The position numbers were made by a program, and so were the translations under genes. This document shows, one piece after another, positions 1 through 12,463 of a stretch of DNA of 64,000 nt. The number at the start of each line of letters is the position of its first letter. Positions within the stretch are counted from its first letter, which is position 1. The stretch spans positions 19,678,917 through 19,742,916 of the forward strand of contig NC_092571.1 in assembly GCF_037975245.1 (NCBI RefSeq), written 5' to 3'. The DNA is from Apostichopus japonicus. Taxonomy: Eukaryota > Echinodermata > Holothuroidea > Aspidochirotida > Stichopodidae. The notes under the pieces were generated by a model that had not been told where the DNA came from, did not search any database, and saw only the letters and a program-made list of their open reading frames with translations.

Positions 1-1505
1 CTGCGCGCCAACTCATGGTGGCGCTCCGCTTAGATAGTAACAAGACGCCCTCCCAGAAAATGGTCTAGCCCCCCCAGCGCCCCACCCCACTGAAAAAATC
101 CTGTCTACGCTACTGGTACCAAGTGTCAAGTACATACAGCACATACGTGTCAGTTTGGAAGACGTGAAATATGACACTTGAGTTTGTCAAATTGGCTGTA
201 TTTAAGTATGAATTTGAGATTATTTTCTATACAGCATGTTTTAAAAGGGCATTGCTTTGCACGAGGTAACAAAATGATGCTGAAGTTACCCTTCGTTCCC
301 TTTACAAAATAGCTTTCGTATAGATGTATACCTAGTTGGGTCGTTAGTTTTATATCTCTTGGACTGTAAAGTAACCTGTCATTTTGCTCATTAACACAAT
401 GATTATATGTCATTACCTTCTTTCAGAGGTTTGAGTTTTATACAAACTTATGCAAAAAAACAACAAAACAACACAGAAGTCCATGTAGGCTACAATTATA
501 GAAACTCCAGGATTAGAAGCGTAGGTACCTTGTGTGAGTTTAATGCATTGAGAAATGAAAATGAGAATGAAAAGAATAATTATCCATTGTAAACCACAGT
601 CTTCCATCACTGGGAGACTGTAATCATGCAAGAATGTCTGTGTTACGTCAAGTGAATTCTTATGTGGTTAAAATACACTTAACAAACTGGAAAGAGAACA
701 GATATGACTAAAGCAGAGTAATTGACATCTACTGTTATAGTTTATTAGATCAAATCTGGCCGCTATATAGCAGCCAGCTGTGCAATTTCCAAAGCCATAA
801 ACATATTACTAAAGGTTTCGCACTGACAAATTGTATACCCACAGGTGTGTTTTGAATCTTACCATTTGAATACAACTAGTATAATATATTAAACATCTTG
901 CTGGTAGTGTATCCCTATGTGATAGTGTTCATCATTATACAAGTACGAACCGATGGTATGCTCTCCCTGTGTTTATGATGAACACTATCAATGTATATTG
1001 CAGTCTATAGCCTATAGATACATCAAGTGCAGTAGCTTTTATATATAACAGAACTTTATCGTGGTATCTACAAGATTTTTAATGAGTGGCAAGAAGGTAT
1101 TACATTTTGGGACAATTAGGGAAGTACATTTGGAGATTGAGACCTGATTGAACCACAAATTCAACAGTTCTGGAAGTAGAAAGGGAGGCCACTTCGAAGC
1201 AGGAATTGATCTTGATGGCTTAAACTAGACGAGTAAGTCGAGTGCATTTAAAAGGTAAAATTCTACAACTCAGTCAACCTGCCCGCAGCAAATATTGCCG
1301 CATACTAACATAAAAGTGTAATATTCAACCACTTGATGTATTTCCCGGTGCCCTTTAATTTGTGTACACAAATTTGGGTGGTGTCTTGCTTGGTTCGATT
1401 TTATTAAATTTAGTTAAATTATTCATAGAAATTTATTTTTACATTAGGCAGCTCTGGTAAAAGCCTGTCTCAGGCGTTTTATACGTTAGAAACCCCAATA
1501 AAGTA
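1..1505. other. Intergenic, no gene recognised
   Basis: No ORF here has a recognisable domain or convincing splice context. The only structure noted is an inverted repeat with 16-bp arms at 920-935 and 975-990. Confidence 0.5.
920..990. repeat. Inverted repeat, 16-bp perfect arms, 39-bp spacer
   Basis: The arm TGATAGTGTTCATCAT (920-935) is the exact reverse complement of 975-990. Transcribed from either strand it would fold into a stem-loop. It could be a small folded element or a remnant of a transposon end; nothing around it decides between these. Confidence 0.6.
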
Positions 1506-2213
1506 CTATCCACGGTCGATCACACCTCAAAGTTCCCCAATAAGTCCTAAGTGGCTTCCTGAGCCAAAGTGACACAATTAGAATACCAGCCATAACATAC
1601 AGTCAGTGTGCTAGCCCGGTTTCATTTACACGTTTGAGGACGGAAGGTTTGATGGTCCCGATCAGAAAAGGGCACAGGGGGTCTGGGGAATGAATATACA
1701 TGAAATTTTCTTTTTTTTCCAGGGGGCCATTTTGGATTCTGGCCGCCATCTTGGAAGTGGGTGGCCCAAGCAACATACCATGACCATCATCTGTTTCAGT
1801 GAGCTCGGAAACACCTTAATTGACCCCTCATTTGTTCATCTCCGATTTTTACAGCCAGATATATGACATTTCCTTTCTTTTCTGGCGGCCATCTTGGATT
1901 TTGGCCGCCATCTTGGAAGTGGGCTACTCAAGCAACATGCCATGATCATCATCTGTTTTAGTGACCCCGGAAACACCTGAATTGACCCCTCATTTGTTCA
2001 TCTCCGATTTTTACAGCCAGATATATGACATTTCCTTTTTTTCTGGCGGTCATCTTGGATTTTGGCCGCCATCTTGAAAAATCGGAACCGATAAAGTGGG
2101 TTCCACGGATAAAATCGAAAGATAGATCGAAAAGAAACTCCATGCCAAATTTGGTACTTTTGTTCGGCCGGTAACGTTAAGCCTGAAAATTGTTGCTAAG
2201 CCACCTGACTATC
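1506..2213 (+). repeat. Interspersed repeat, copy 1, with GCCGCCATCTTGG subrepeats
   Basis: This roughly 700-bp element recurs in inverse orientation at 17230-17766 and truncated at 20235-20713. Copies 1 and 2 share the end near CCACGGTCGATCACACC, and all three share the end near GCCACCTG(A/G)CTA. Inside are subunits of about 162 bp, each beginning with GGCCGCCATCTTGG (1741, 1903 and 2064). The two termini are not inverted repeats of each other, so it is not a simple MITE; the class is unknown. CCATCTTGG preceded by GCCG matches the YY1 binding consensus. Confidence 0.75.
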
Positions 2214-4164
2214 TCCCCAAAGATCTAAAAAGAAATGCCAATATTTATCCGTCAAATATCTATTTGAGTCGAAAGGAACAGTAAATGGGAAATATTCCCA
2301 TGAGCATTACTTAGTTGACGAATCAAGACGGAGCATTACAATTAAATGTAGTCAACTTGGGTAAGTGACATTTCACTACCCGACAAGTTGCATTGTTTAG
2401 TTGAACATACCTGTATGAGAGAAAAGACTTCACTCTGTCCATATTCTCCATAACTTCTGTCATACCTACATGTACTATCAACAGATCAACTGTTTCGAAT
2501 TTCTCACTGTTGATAATTATTTATTAACTTACAGTATTTATCACTAACTACCCTTAAAGGATGTGTCCGTATTTACTTCTAGGTATAATTGCTCTGATAG
2601 ATTAAATCTTGGCTTCCATAGTATAGCGTTTAGGCTCATCTTTCTTAGTTTAATATACTTCACTCACATAATTTAATCATATCAGTGTAAAGTTTATCAC
2701 CAAAACTCAAACAAACAACACCCCAAAACAATCTTGAACTTGTATGAAGAAAATATTTGTATTGATTACCTCTGAGTCCCTAAGACACTAAAGAGTCTTC
2801 ATTAAGTTTGTTAGTTTTGTAGTACAGGGGACTTTGCTCGCTCAAGAGAAGAGAGAACTATGTCGTTATGCAGACAAAATAAGAATCTGTATTTTATATC
2901 CTGGAACACCGTTAGTTTTTGCTGCCTTGAAGGTAACACCCAATTCTCTGTTTCAATGAGCTGAAAATAACCAAAGACCGCAAGGTGTTAGAATTACGTT
3001 GGCTTATCACACCTAATCATTCACTGTCATACAGCCTGGTGATGAAAATGAACCGCAAAGATAAACAAGAGAGACCAAAATATCATGCATGAAAACGTTA
3101 AAATTGCCTTGAAAATGCTAAGATCTTTTTCTACAATTTTGCAGCCATTCATCATTTTGCTGCAAAATGTTTTAATGTTTCATTTTATCACGATTTTTGT
3201 TGGTAATTATTTGATCATGTTGCAGCACAATGTGGCATTTCCTCACTTATTAGATTGAAGTAATTTTGTTACAGTTTGTACAATATAGGATATTTAAAAC
3301 CGGACAATTTTAAATCATTTTGTTGAAAACAGCTACTATATTTACAAAAAGGTGAACACTCCGATGGCACCTTAACATTTCCACATACTCATGGGATCCA
3401 TTAAGTTTGGTAACCAGTAGTACAATGAATAATTTGGTTGTATTTTGGGTCAGATTGTTACTACTCTTGTAAGCCGCGAGCTATTATTTTAAGCCAAAGC
3501 ACGTTGTTAGGTTACTCTTCTCACGTATTGTTAGACTTCTTTGTTACCTTACGTTCCTTCCCCTGAGCTATTCTCCCTTTTTTAATTGTTAGACATTATT
3601 TACAATTGTTATTTTCCGTAAATCTGGGTTCAGCAATGTCTTCACGCAGTAAACGCAAGGGTCTCAATTGTTCACTATTCAGTCCCGGTAGAGCATGGTA
3701 TGGCCACAATTATGTCCAAAATGCCGGGCTAGAAGGGATCTTTGCCTGGTGTGTGTTCATCCAGTGTTAGCCTAGTCAGTGGCAAGAGCATAGGGAAAGA
3801 GAGATGGGCCATTCTCTGGAAAATGAAACTGGCATGAAAAAACTAAAGTGTTCATCAGGACCAAATGTTATACTTTTTGTTTTAGGGGGATACCTCAAGT
3901 TTTCTGTTTCATATTTTTTTCATTAAAATTACAACCATAACTTACAAATTTGCATAAATTTGCATTATTGTAAGTTTTAGCCAAAATTTGTAGTTTTTAA
4001 CTGTATATTTGTTTTTTCTACATGAGTATCTAGAAACAATATTTCAGTTATCAACTATCACATGGAGGCAGTTATACATGGGTTCATTTATTTCATTCCT
4101 AAAGCGGAGGTTCCTGATCTTCAATTCTTCGTTAATAATGGGTGCTAATTAGCATAATTTTGCT
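2214..4164. other. Intergenic, nothing recognised
   Basis: AT-rich sequence with no supported gene, tandem repeat or transposon hallmark that I can identify. Confidence 0.4.
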
Positions 4165-4900
4165 GTCACACACGTGACCAAAATAACGCAAAAGTTTTCA
4201 TTAAAAAGTAACTGATGTGCCTAATGATGTCCACACTTGATATGCAACCGTTCTTGGTACAGACTGTTAGTTCTGCAAAATATCCAGTCAAATAATTATT
4301 CCTACGATTACTTAATAGTCTCTAATTAGTCGTCACACACGTGACCGATGGTCACGTGTGTGACATTTATTCATGAAAATGCAGAATGTCACACACGTGA
4401 CCCAACAATGTCACACACGTGACCCTCCAAATCATGGCAGTAAAACTGTTTTAAAGTAATTCCTATGGAATATCAACATCAGTGCTGTTCTGTGGTCACA
4501 CGTGACCCAACAATGTCACACACGTGACCGGATTTTTTTAGCTTATATAGTATTATGCTAATTTTAAGAAGTGAAATATTGAGGTGAAATGTCTTGTTAG
4601 AATGGAAACACATTCAGGTAGAAACATGAGAAATTAGGGTTATTCAGCCCTGTTAGAAACTGAGGAATTTGCCAATGTTTTTTTGTGCAATAAAGCCAGT
4701 TTCATTTCAAGTCACACATGTGACCGACCTTTATATGACCTCTACCAGCACATGAATGTTCTGATTTTGGCTAAGCTATATGGTTTTCTAAAAGAGTCCC
4801 CTAGTGCATACTTAAGTACTACAATACAATTTCTTTACCTAAAAGTAGTTACTTAGTGGTAAAGTGCAAATCTCCCCATTTTTCCGTCACACACGTGACC
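4165..4900. promoter_or_regulatory. Cluster of nine GTCACACACGTGACC-type E-box motifs
   Basis: Near-identical 13-15 bp motifs containing CACGTG lie at 4165-4179, 4332-4346, 4350-4364 (inverted), 4388-4402, 4410-4424, 4495-4507 (2 bp shorter), 4515-4529, 4711-4725 (CATGTG variant) and 4886-4900. CACGTG flanked by GTCA/TGAC is the kind of E-box bound by USF, MITF/TFE and MAX-type bHLH-ZIP factors. Intervening sequence is mostly unrelated, so this is not a simple tandem array, although CCCAACAAT precedes two of the copies. The last motif ends 4 bp before the ATG of the retroelement-like ORF at 4905, so the cluster may be that element's 5' regulatory region. That link is inference. Confidence 0.6.
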
Positions 4901-4904
4901 GAGA

Positions 4905-6200
4905 ATGGCCCTGACACAGACAGGACCATCTACATCCAGTCGGACCGTAGTACCAGAACCAGAGCCTCAAGAGCAAGCATCGAACCCGGTCCGAGTTTCC
5001 AAACTGACCACTACAGGAGAAAGCGTGGCTCGACAAAAGTCGACGATGCCCGTGGACGTATCCTGGTATGATAGATTTGAGGACATCTCCGTGAAAAGAA
5101 GGTAGACAGCCTTCCCAGCGAAGGCAGACAGGGCCATCAGAGTACCCGACATTCCTATCTAGGTGCCCAGCTATCCCCAGAAAGGGAAGCAGTAACTCCA
5201 AGTGGAACAGGGTTCATCATCTTCGCGGTATTTTTAAAGATTCAGCTCAGAGAAAGTTGGAGCAGATCATAGTGGATTTAGATGTGGCAGCCCGACAGTG
5301 ATGAAATTTACGTCCGTTTTCATACTTTTGGCTGACACCACCAACAGCTGCCGGAGGATGAGGCTCAGGTTTCGAGAAATGAAGCGGTACAGAATCTATG
5401 GGGTCAAGGAGAGAGAATGTGGTGTTATCCATTCGGTGGCCGTCTTTTTAGGAGAAGTCAAGGATGCTGGCTTTGGCGTTCCTCGGTGAGGATCTTTTTC
5501 AGGGAAACTTACAGCAGCAGCTTCAGGAGGAGTTTTCTTGAAGAGTGACTTTGGATACTTCAGAGTTCAGAGCAACAGAGGTATAGAAAGGTCCATATTG
5601 ACCTAGAGAATACCGACCTTCCAGAGGAGGCAGAGGGATGCTTCAGAGAAGCGTGTCAAGAGGGTATCTCCTAAGCAGGGCCAGAGGAAGAGCTGGTCCC
5701 GGATCGAAACCATGGGGAGGATCCAGAGGAATAGGCAATAGAGGAGGTGCAAACCCGACAAGACGGGACAGTGCCCGCTCCTCAACGAGAGCGACGATCA
5801 CCGCCTGGTCCTACGGGTGCCCACATCGCCTCGCCAAAATCACAGGTGATGGGGGGGGGGGGTGAGAGATTAACAGACTACCCTCAGCAATTGGCAATTA
5901 TGGGCGTGGATCAGTAGGTGATGAGAAAGGTATCCGAGGGATACAAGATAGTATTTACCTCCAGTCCGTCTTTCGGGGATGGAGGAAGGGTAACACTAAC
6001 ACCCACAGATCCCGCCCAGAGCTTGGTATTAGAGAGGAAATGGAAGCTTAGCTGGAAGAGCAGGCATTCGTAGAGGTATCGGGAGAGACAGGTTTACTCT
6101 CCCATCCTCATTCTTTCTAAATAAAAGAGAGGCCAAATATTTCCGTATGGAAACCCTAACACTCATTATTCCACTACACATGTTGAAAGGGAGTATGTAG
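4905..6200 (+). pseudogene. Decayed DIRS-like retroelement (gag-like to start of reverse transcriptase)
   Basis: Conceptual translation in shifting frames gives a gag-like start (ATG 4905, stop at 5103), a basic linker, then at about 5870-6190 a string resembling the N-terminal reverse transcriptase region of DIRS/tyrosine-recombinase elements. That string has a GY-x-I-x-F motif near 5940, an acidic helix with E-rich residues, and FRMETL near 6150. In DIRS elements the last motif sits just before the first catalytic Asp motif. The element is cut off before the catalytic motifs, and several stops and frame changes make it non-functional. No recombinase or terminal repeats were found. Another Gypsy-like lineage is possible. 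Confidence 0.5.
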
Positions 6201-6953
6201 CTGTTTTATTAACAATCATTCACAAGTGCCAAATGGTTGAGTAATTACACCTACAAAACCTGGTTAGGCGATGAATACAGGTACTGTTACATGATGAATA
6301 TGTTAGATATTACCGTAGTATTAATGAAATGTGCATCCTTGTGCGACGCACCTCTGACAGAACGTTACATCAGAGACGTTAAAAAGTCAGTCATGGGTGA
6401 GGAGAATGCTAACCGTATGATGAATGCATTTTACATATATATATGACTCCTGAGGTATTATGACGTTATGTGACGTGTATATTCATCTTAACGTGTTGAC
6501 TTTCATTTTTATTTTAGTGTGGCTTAATGTTAATGAAACAGGAATGGCACACAATTGAAAAATTGTCTGTTTTTTTCTACATACTCGTAAATTGTTGATG
6601 ATAAGGATGTTAAAGACCATAGCAGAATAAAGGTAACCCATGGAAACGGTAAAAGCAAACTAAGCTGTATCAAGAAAGAAAAAAGCATGAGTTCTGAAAA
6701 TGTTAGACTTCTGTATTTTCATTAATCATAAAAAAAATTTCATAGCGTTATATTTGTCAACAAGTCAATTGTTGAAGACTAGAAAATACTACAGAAGATG
6801 TTAGCTGTGTTAATGATGAGGTACGTGAATCGGAAGGAATTGAGGATATAATCATGTGTTTTTTATATTTTATATACAACAGACATATTAAAGAAGACAG
6901 CAGATAACTACACAACCAGTCCTTTCATCAACGTACAGTATCAAACAGTAGTT
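6201..6953. other. Upstream region of the FN3 receptor gene
   Basis: No independent gene is supported. A pyrimidine-rich stretch ends in CAACAG at 6877-6882 and could be the acceptor of a 5'-untranslated exon that continues into the coding start at 6954. I see no clear TATA or initiator arrangement. Confidence 0.3.
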
Positions 6954-7044
6954 ATGGAGAATTGGGTTACGTGCACCCTTGGTGTATTTCTTGCCTTGTT
7001 TTGTTCCCGCTGTGAATCCAGTGGTCGATTTGGACAATATTCAG
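6954..7044 (+). CDS. FN3 membrane protein, exon 1 (signal peptide)
   Basis: This exon encodes the first 30 residues of a small cell-surface protein. After a short N-region (MENWV) comes a hydrophobic core of about 12 residues (positions 6-17) and a polar stretch SRCESSG that fits a signal-peptidase region. The exon ends at TATTCAG|GTATAG with one base of the next codon, giving phase 1, which matches the acceptor phase of the FN3 exon 3.9 kb downstream. The ATG at 6954 is chosen because it opens directly on the signal sequence. No in-frame stop lies between it and the candidate acceptor at 6882, so a further upstream start cannot be excluded. Confidence 0.65.
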
Positions 7045-8200
7045 GTATAGTATGTACTCATTAAAGCATGTTTGAACAGGCTTCTCATATTAGCTTCCAA
7101 TTTTGCTTTTTAATGAATCCTGTCAACAAAATATCTTTCTGAATGTGTTGGAATAAACAACATGCATAAAATAACAACGTCTGTTGGGAGCGATAATAAC
7201 AATATAATACAATGTAAATATAAATCAAATAAAGCAGCAGCATGTATGAAAAATCACAACATACATGACAACATATATATAGCAAGTGACAGTATTACCG
7301 ATAAGACTATCAATTATTGCCAACAAGTTAACATATGTTGATCAACGTCTTTTGTGCAAGACTAAGAACATGATGTACACTCAATTGCAGCCATGTAATG
7401 TCTAATGAAGGACAAAAATTGTACGATGAAATAGCACTTTGGTAGAGTTTCTCAAGATAAGTATCAAAATTGATAATCAGAGGAGACATGAAAACCTCGT
7501 TCACATGAATGACTGCAGAAGAACTATGTTTATGGAAGTTAATCAGGACGTTCTCATCAAGTTATGAGGGCTTTTGCTGCAAAAATTATAACGGCATTGT
7601 GGATAAAAATTGTATCACTTTTGCTTGGATAAGACATTAGCAATTAGAGTCAATCGAGATATCACATCCGTAACTAAGAATAGTGTTCACATTGCTCACT
7701 TAATTTTGTTCACGGAACTAAGAATATGTGTTCACAAGGATGTTCTCATCACGTGAGACAAAACTGTTGAATAACCAATGACAGCAGTCCTAAGTTGAAT
7801 GTAAAAACCTTGTTATATATAAGAGACCAGATTAGAAGGGGCCAATCTGTGAAAGCTCTGAACTATACATGTTACTAAATATAGTAGTACAACGATTAGT
7901 TCAACATGCGTCACATAAAAAAACAGAAATGATGACGTCTTTTTCAAGAGGGTAATGAAAGTCACCACTACATGTTTCAGATGAAGAAGTCGTCCTTCAA
8001 GAAGAACATGTGTCTTTGATTGTCTTTGCTGCACATCCCATACAAAAAAGTCCCATAGGATTCCTGTATATGGAACAGGATTCCTTCCAAACGTACAAGA
8101 ATCCTTCATACTGTATGCATACAGGATTCCATGATGCATGTACAGGAATCCTTCATAAGCATGCAGGATGTGGCCAAATCCTGGCATAAATCCTGCAGGA

Positions 8201-8244
8201 TCCTGCATAAAATCCTGCAGGATCCTGCAGGATTTTATGCAGGA
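8201..8244. repeat. 44-bp perfect palindrome
   Basis: The 22-bp half at 8201-8222 is the exact reverse complement of 8223-8244, with no spacer; the centre is GGATCC. It lies in a patch (8058-8244) full of CAGGA/TCCTG and AGGATTCC words, including an imperfect copy just upstream at about 8179-8200. The sequence could extrude as a cruciform or fold as RNA. Confidence 0.85.
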
Positions 8245-9750
8245 CTTTTTTGTGATGAGGCACCCAAGCTAAATGCTGACCTCATATTGTGTCATATTCT
8301 ACGGTTTACGTCATATTTTATACGTTTTACGTTATACATTTACGTTTACTTTTACTTCATACATTTACGTTTCATGTCATATTTTATGTTTTCACTTTTT
8401 AAAGAAATGCTGCACTCAAACCCAAATGCTTACTTGCACTTCTATACGAATCCAAACATCCTACGCCAATGAATGACCTCGGAGGGGGGGGGGGGTGAGG
8501 GTGGATGGTGCCAAGTTCCCCTGATATTGTTTATATCTGATACAACCTTCATGACATAATTCACCCTTAGATTGTTTAAACCGTTGATTCTCTGTACCAA
8601 AAATTAATCAAAATATTATACTTTGAATCATTTTATCAGGTAACCGCTCTGATTGATATAATATTTACTCAAGGTTCAGTTTATAGATGGCACCTTTTGT
8701 AAAGGCAAGTCGCATACTCCACACAATCTGATATGTTTTCTTAAGTGATAGTATGCCCTCTCAATTGGAACATTGGTGGCACTGCACTTGATAATTTTTG
8801 AGTAAATTTCCATTTTCCATTTAAATATAGATTGATAACAGATGGATAAACGAATTGTTTCTTCTCGCGCAGATATAATCATCGATTAATTTCTGCTAAC
8901 ATTGAACTGATGAAAGTATCAGATAAAAAAAAACACAGAATTACCTTATTTTAAGTCATTCATACTTCGTCCCATTGAATATTCATATTATACATCTGAT
9001 TGAGCATGTGTGACCTTCAAAATTTCGGTTCAAGTTGAAGACAAATTTTCCGATCTATTATTGCACGTCAGTTTACTGAAGAAGGCTTCCTTCTTTTCAA
9101 TTATTAAAATTGTTCGCCGGGAATTTAGCAGCTTAAAATATCGCACAAGCTTACTATGTTTAAGCAAGATCATGTGTATTTGTTTACTCTTATTCTGTAT
9201 GAATACTGTACAAGCTCCCTGTGGCTTGTGGGATATGAAGGAATAATTCTGAGTACCTCCATAGACGAGGGGCTATTGCATCACAAAATCGGAAGTAATT
9301 AAATTGTGGGAGTGAGAAGGCATGTAAATTGAATGAGCGAGGGATCCGTACACGTGCACAGAGGAGACGTCAGATCTTCTGCTTGTGTAAGTCAAAATAG
9401 CCCCCTTTTAGGCCTCCCTGTCACATTGCCTCATGTGATATTGAAATTAAAGTGATATAATGGAGATGATGAAGTCCAGGTTACACTGCACAAGATCTAT
9501 ACGGATTGCATACAGTATACAAAAACCAATATAAACATTGAAGTGAAAGGGTACAACGACATGTAGTTTGGACAAAAAGATAATAGCTTGTGTTGAAGCC
9601 GGGATGTGTTATTAACACAACATCCCTGGTTGAAGTATAATTAAGGGGTAAGTCTTGGCAGACAAAAAAAATTTAAACATTTCAAACTAATAAGAAACAG
9701 AAGATTTTAAACAACAATGAAAAGAAACCGGGGAATGAATGGGACTAAGG

Positions 9751-9884
9751 GGATTTACAGATTAATTACCCTCGCTCATTAGTCCTAAGCTGGAAAGATT
9801 ACCCAGCTAAGGTTGGTGGATTTACCGATTAATTACCATGGCTCATCAATGTTAAGCTGGAAAGAGTACCCAACTAAGCTTAAG
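9751..9884 (+). repeat. 67-bp direct tandem duplication
   Basis: Two diverged copies start at 9751 and 9818. They share GGATTTAC-GATTAATTACC and AAGCTGGAAAGA blocks with several substitutions. Confidence 0.6.
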
Positions 9885-10940
9885 TTTGATTTGATACTTT
9901 TACTAATTTCACATCTTTTCCGAACGGATATACAGATTGCATACATGTGATATATAGCTCATGCTGTCCCACGAGGTTACGTCCATGGAGTAGTTCATTG
10001 TCAATGTGGCAAATAATTAAGTTATGTTAGTTAGGGGTTGAATACCGTTCCGACCCACCCCCCCCCCCTTTCTGACAACCCCCCCTTTCTGACAAGTATT
10101 GAATTTTGGGCTCGAAAGTCACTACACGGTAAAAAGAATATCGGAAAATGGTTCAGCTTTCTGTGGCCTCCTCTCTTGAACCAAATCAGGGATCTCCCTC
10201 CTTTGTGGCCCCTACACACCTCCCCCTCCCCAATCAATAACAGTGTAGCACTAATGAGACATGCCTGATATGCGTCTGATATCTATAGTGTCTTTGACTC
10301 CTGAGACTTGTATTAGTCTTTGTATAATATACCAGCATTCAATGAACCAGTCCATGTTGTCCTGATTCGCTGGTCAATAAAATTCTAACATAATGCCTTT
10401 CTTTCAAATATTAATACTAAAATGAACATAACTCATCCGTCTTACGAGGTTGTTAATATTCTTCTACTGGAGAACTTCAGTGTTACTGTATACTGAACGA
10501 GACTTACTGCAGTAGTATTACAGTAATGTACCAAAGATGCATACTTCTGACTTCATACTATTACTACAGTAGTATTAATGTGTTATACTAAGTACTGTAG
10601 TAAGTATTAATGTAATGAAAGTCCTCCTGTGCACTAAGAGCTTTGGAATCCATCTTATATGATTTGCCGAACAAACAAGCAGTAACGTTACCACATTGTA
10701 ATTGAAATGCTTACGTCATTGATGACGTAGAGCCAGAACATTAATACACTCACCGTGCACACTACAGAAGTATTAATGCCCTGAAAGTGGCAAACTACTA
10801 ATTAATTTCTATTACTGTAGTATTACTGTGTTAACGAATAACGTGTGATACGATACTGTAGTTAAAATAGGATATAACAAATATTCTCTTTCTCATCTGT
10901 TAAAATTTATATTGTTTTCTTCCTATTATTTTGAATTCAG

Positions 10941-11282
10941 GGAGTTACGTTTCGCACGGAGAGATAACCAAAGCCACAGCAATAAATCTAACATGCATAG
11001 CACTATATGGAACTCGGTTTACTCTAAGCTGGAAACCGGTGCACGAAGACTCGTGGAATGCGTCTTTAATTACGTCATTCGTTATCAAGTACAGTAAACG
11101 AAAGGATATCGAATACAGTAGACCAAACAGGCAAACAGTAATAACGTTAATACGTACTGAGTGGAACGCTTATGAAATTGACGAAGTAGAACCAGAGGAA
11201 AACTACATGGTTATCATGTCAGCCCATCGACTTAATGGACCGGATCTTATATCGAATACTATTATACTAAACACCGGCAAAG
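10941..11282 (+). CDS. FN3 membrane protein, exon 2 (single fibronectin type III domain)
   Basis: This 342-bp exon is phase 1 at both ends (TTCAG|GG and AAAG|GTAACG), the typical format of an extracellular module, and encodes residues 31-144. The fold signature of a fibronectin type III domain is visible: a strand-B LTC followed by FTLSWKP with the conserved Trp, VIKYS with the strand-C' Tyr, then VEPEENYMVIMSAHRLNG, matching the L-x-P-x-x-x-Y-x-V-x-x-x-A-x-x-x-x-G end of the domain. Two N-glycosylation sequons occur (NLT and NAS). No WSxWS motif of class I cytokine receptors is present. A role in ligand binding or adhesion is likely, but the partner is unknown. Confidence 0.75.
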
Positions 11283-12092
11283 GTAACGAATCCATATACC
11301 GGTACTGTATTTAATGGCTCACACTCACACACGCATGTTTGTATTACATTCAGACCGAGGACCCCATTGTATTTTCCATTGTTCAAATCCACGTACCCTG
11401 ACGTTAACAATACCCCATACAATAGAATTCTTCTGAGGACGTGGTGATTCTTTAGAAATCACAACCGAGGACCGGGAATTCTTTTGTTCAAGTCCTCGGT
11501 CAGATAGAAAATCAAACACACACATACATACATGTATATATATGTTTATATATGTTGAGACTAGTGGAACACTAGTAGTTGTTACTCAGAGTTTCAGGCG
11601 TTGAGCGATCATCAGACAGCTGTCAACTGTCAGACAAACAGACAACTGTCTATATATGTGTATATCTACATGTACGTATAGTTTGGATCAGTTTGGTCCC
11701 ACATTCACATAATTAAGATATGAATCATGTTATATATCGATTACCTGCTTTTTTCTACAATGAATTCATTTGCACTCTCCTTCCTATAATAACCTAATGG
11801 CTATCAACCTTATAGAGCGGTTGAATATAGTCTGATACGTGCACAAATAAAAGAAAAATAGCTCTGTTTAGAGTTTTTGAGAGTTCTAAACTTAACATTT
11901 GCTCAATACGTTATCAGTGCTATCTTGCATGTGCTCTATTGACTTTACATATTTACCCGGGCTCTAAGAGAGATACTAATATACTGTATGTTCATGACAT
12001 TCACTTTCCAGCCTATATTGCTTAATATTCATATATAATATTTGAATATGCATGAATCATTTACCAGACGATTTTCATTCTTCCTTTAAAAG
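11283..12092 (+). other. Intron 2 of the FN3 membrane protein gene (isoform A)
   Basis: The intron begins GTAACG and ends in a pyrimidine tract with AAAAG at 12092. No repeat or ORF of note. In the isoform using the downstream terminal exon this intron would extend to 14749. Confidence 0.55.
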
Positions 12093-12463
12093 ATGTTCCT
12101 GTCGGGAAGTGGTTCATTCTTTCCATTGTGATGCTTCTTTGGGTGTTGGCCATTTTGCACTTTCTTCGCACCTGGCGCAAGAAGATGACCTTACGGCCGA
12201 CCTACGACGTCAGCTCTAACCCTAGGTCACCGTATGAGGTCATGGAACCATGCCATTCTAATTCATATACCTACTTGCATACTCAACGGTCAAATTCTTA
12301 CACTCCAGAACTCTCTCATCAATCCAGTGGATCCAACCTCCACTGCTCATCCAAGTCTCACCTTTCCCGCTCTTTCAATGATTTGCATACCATTATTCCC
12401 GAAGACACACCCACCATAAATGACATTCCTTCATCGTCTGGTCCCTCCTACTGCAGGACATAG
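12093..12463 (+). CDS. FN3 membrane protein, terminal exon A (membrane segment and Tyr-containing tail)
   Basis: The phase-1 acceptor completes an Asp codon, and the exon then encodes one hydrophobic segment (residues 151-169, WFILSIVMLL...) followed by a basic stop-transfer sequence (RTWRKK) and a tail of about 98 residues ending at TAG 12461-12463. The complete protein would be 267 residues, type I topology. The tail is rich in Ser, Pro and Tyr. It contains YEVM at Tyr192, which fits the YxxM motif bound by PI3-kinase p85 SH2 domains when phosphorylated, plus further Tyr near SYTYL. This suggests signalling or endocytosis, but that is inference from short motifs. Confidence 0.7.

Larger units (their letters stand above)
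7045..10940 (+). other. Intron 1 of the FN3 membrane protein gene
   Basis: GT at 7045 and a pyrimidine-rich tract ending TTCAG at 10940 bound this intron. It holds a palindrome-rich patch around 8058-8244 and a 67-bp direct duplication at 9751-9884. A 78-codon ORF at 9010-9246 has no recognisable domain and is treated as chance. A run of C at about 10060-10090 and G runs near 8480 are low complexity. Confidence 0.6.

Noticed and set aside
9010-9246. 78-codon ORF in intron 1 of the FN3 gene
   Set aside because: No domain, no phase-compatible splice sites with the flanking exons.
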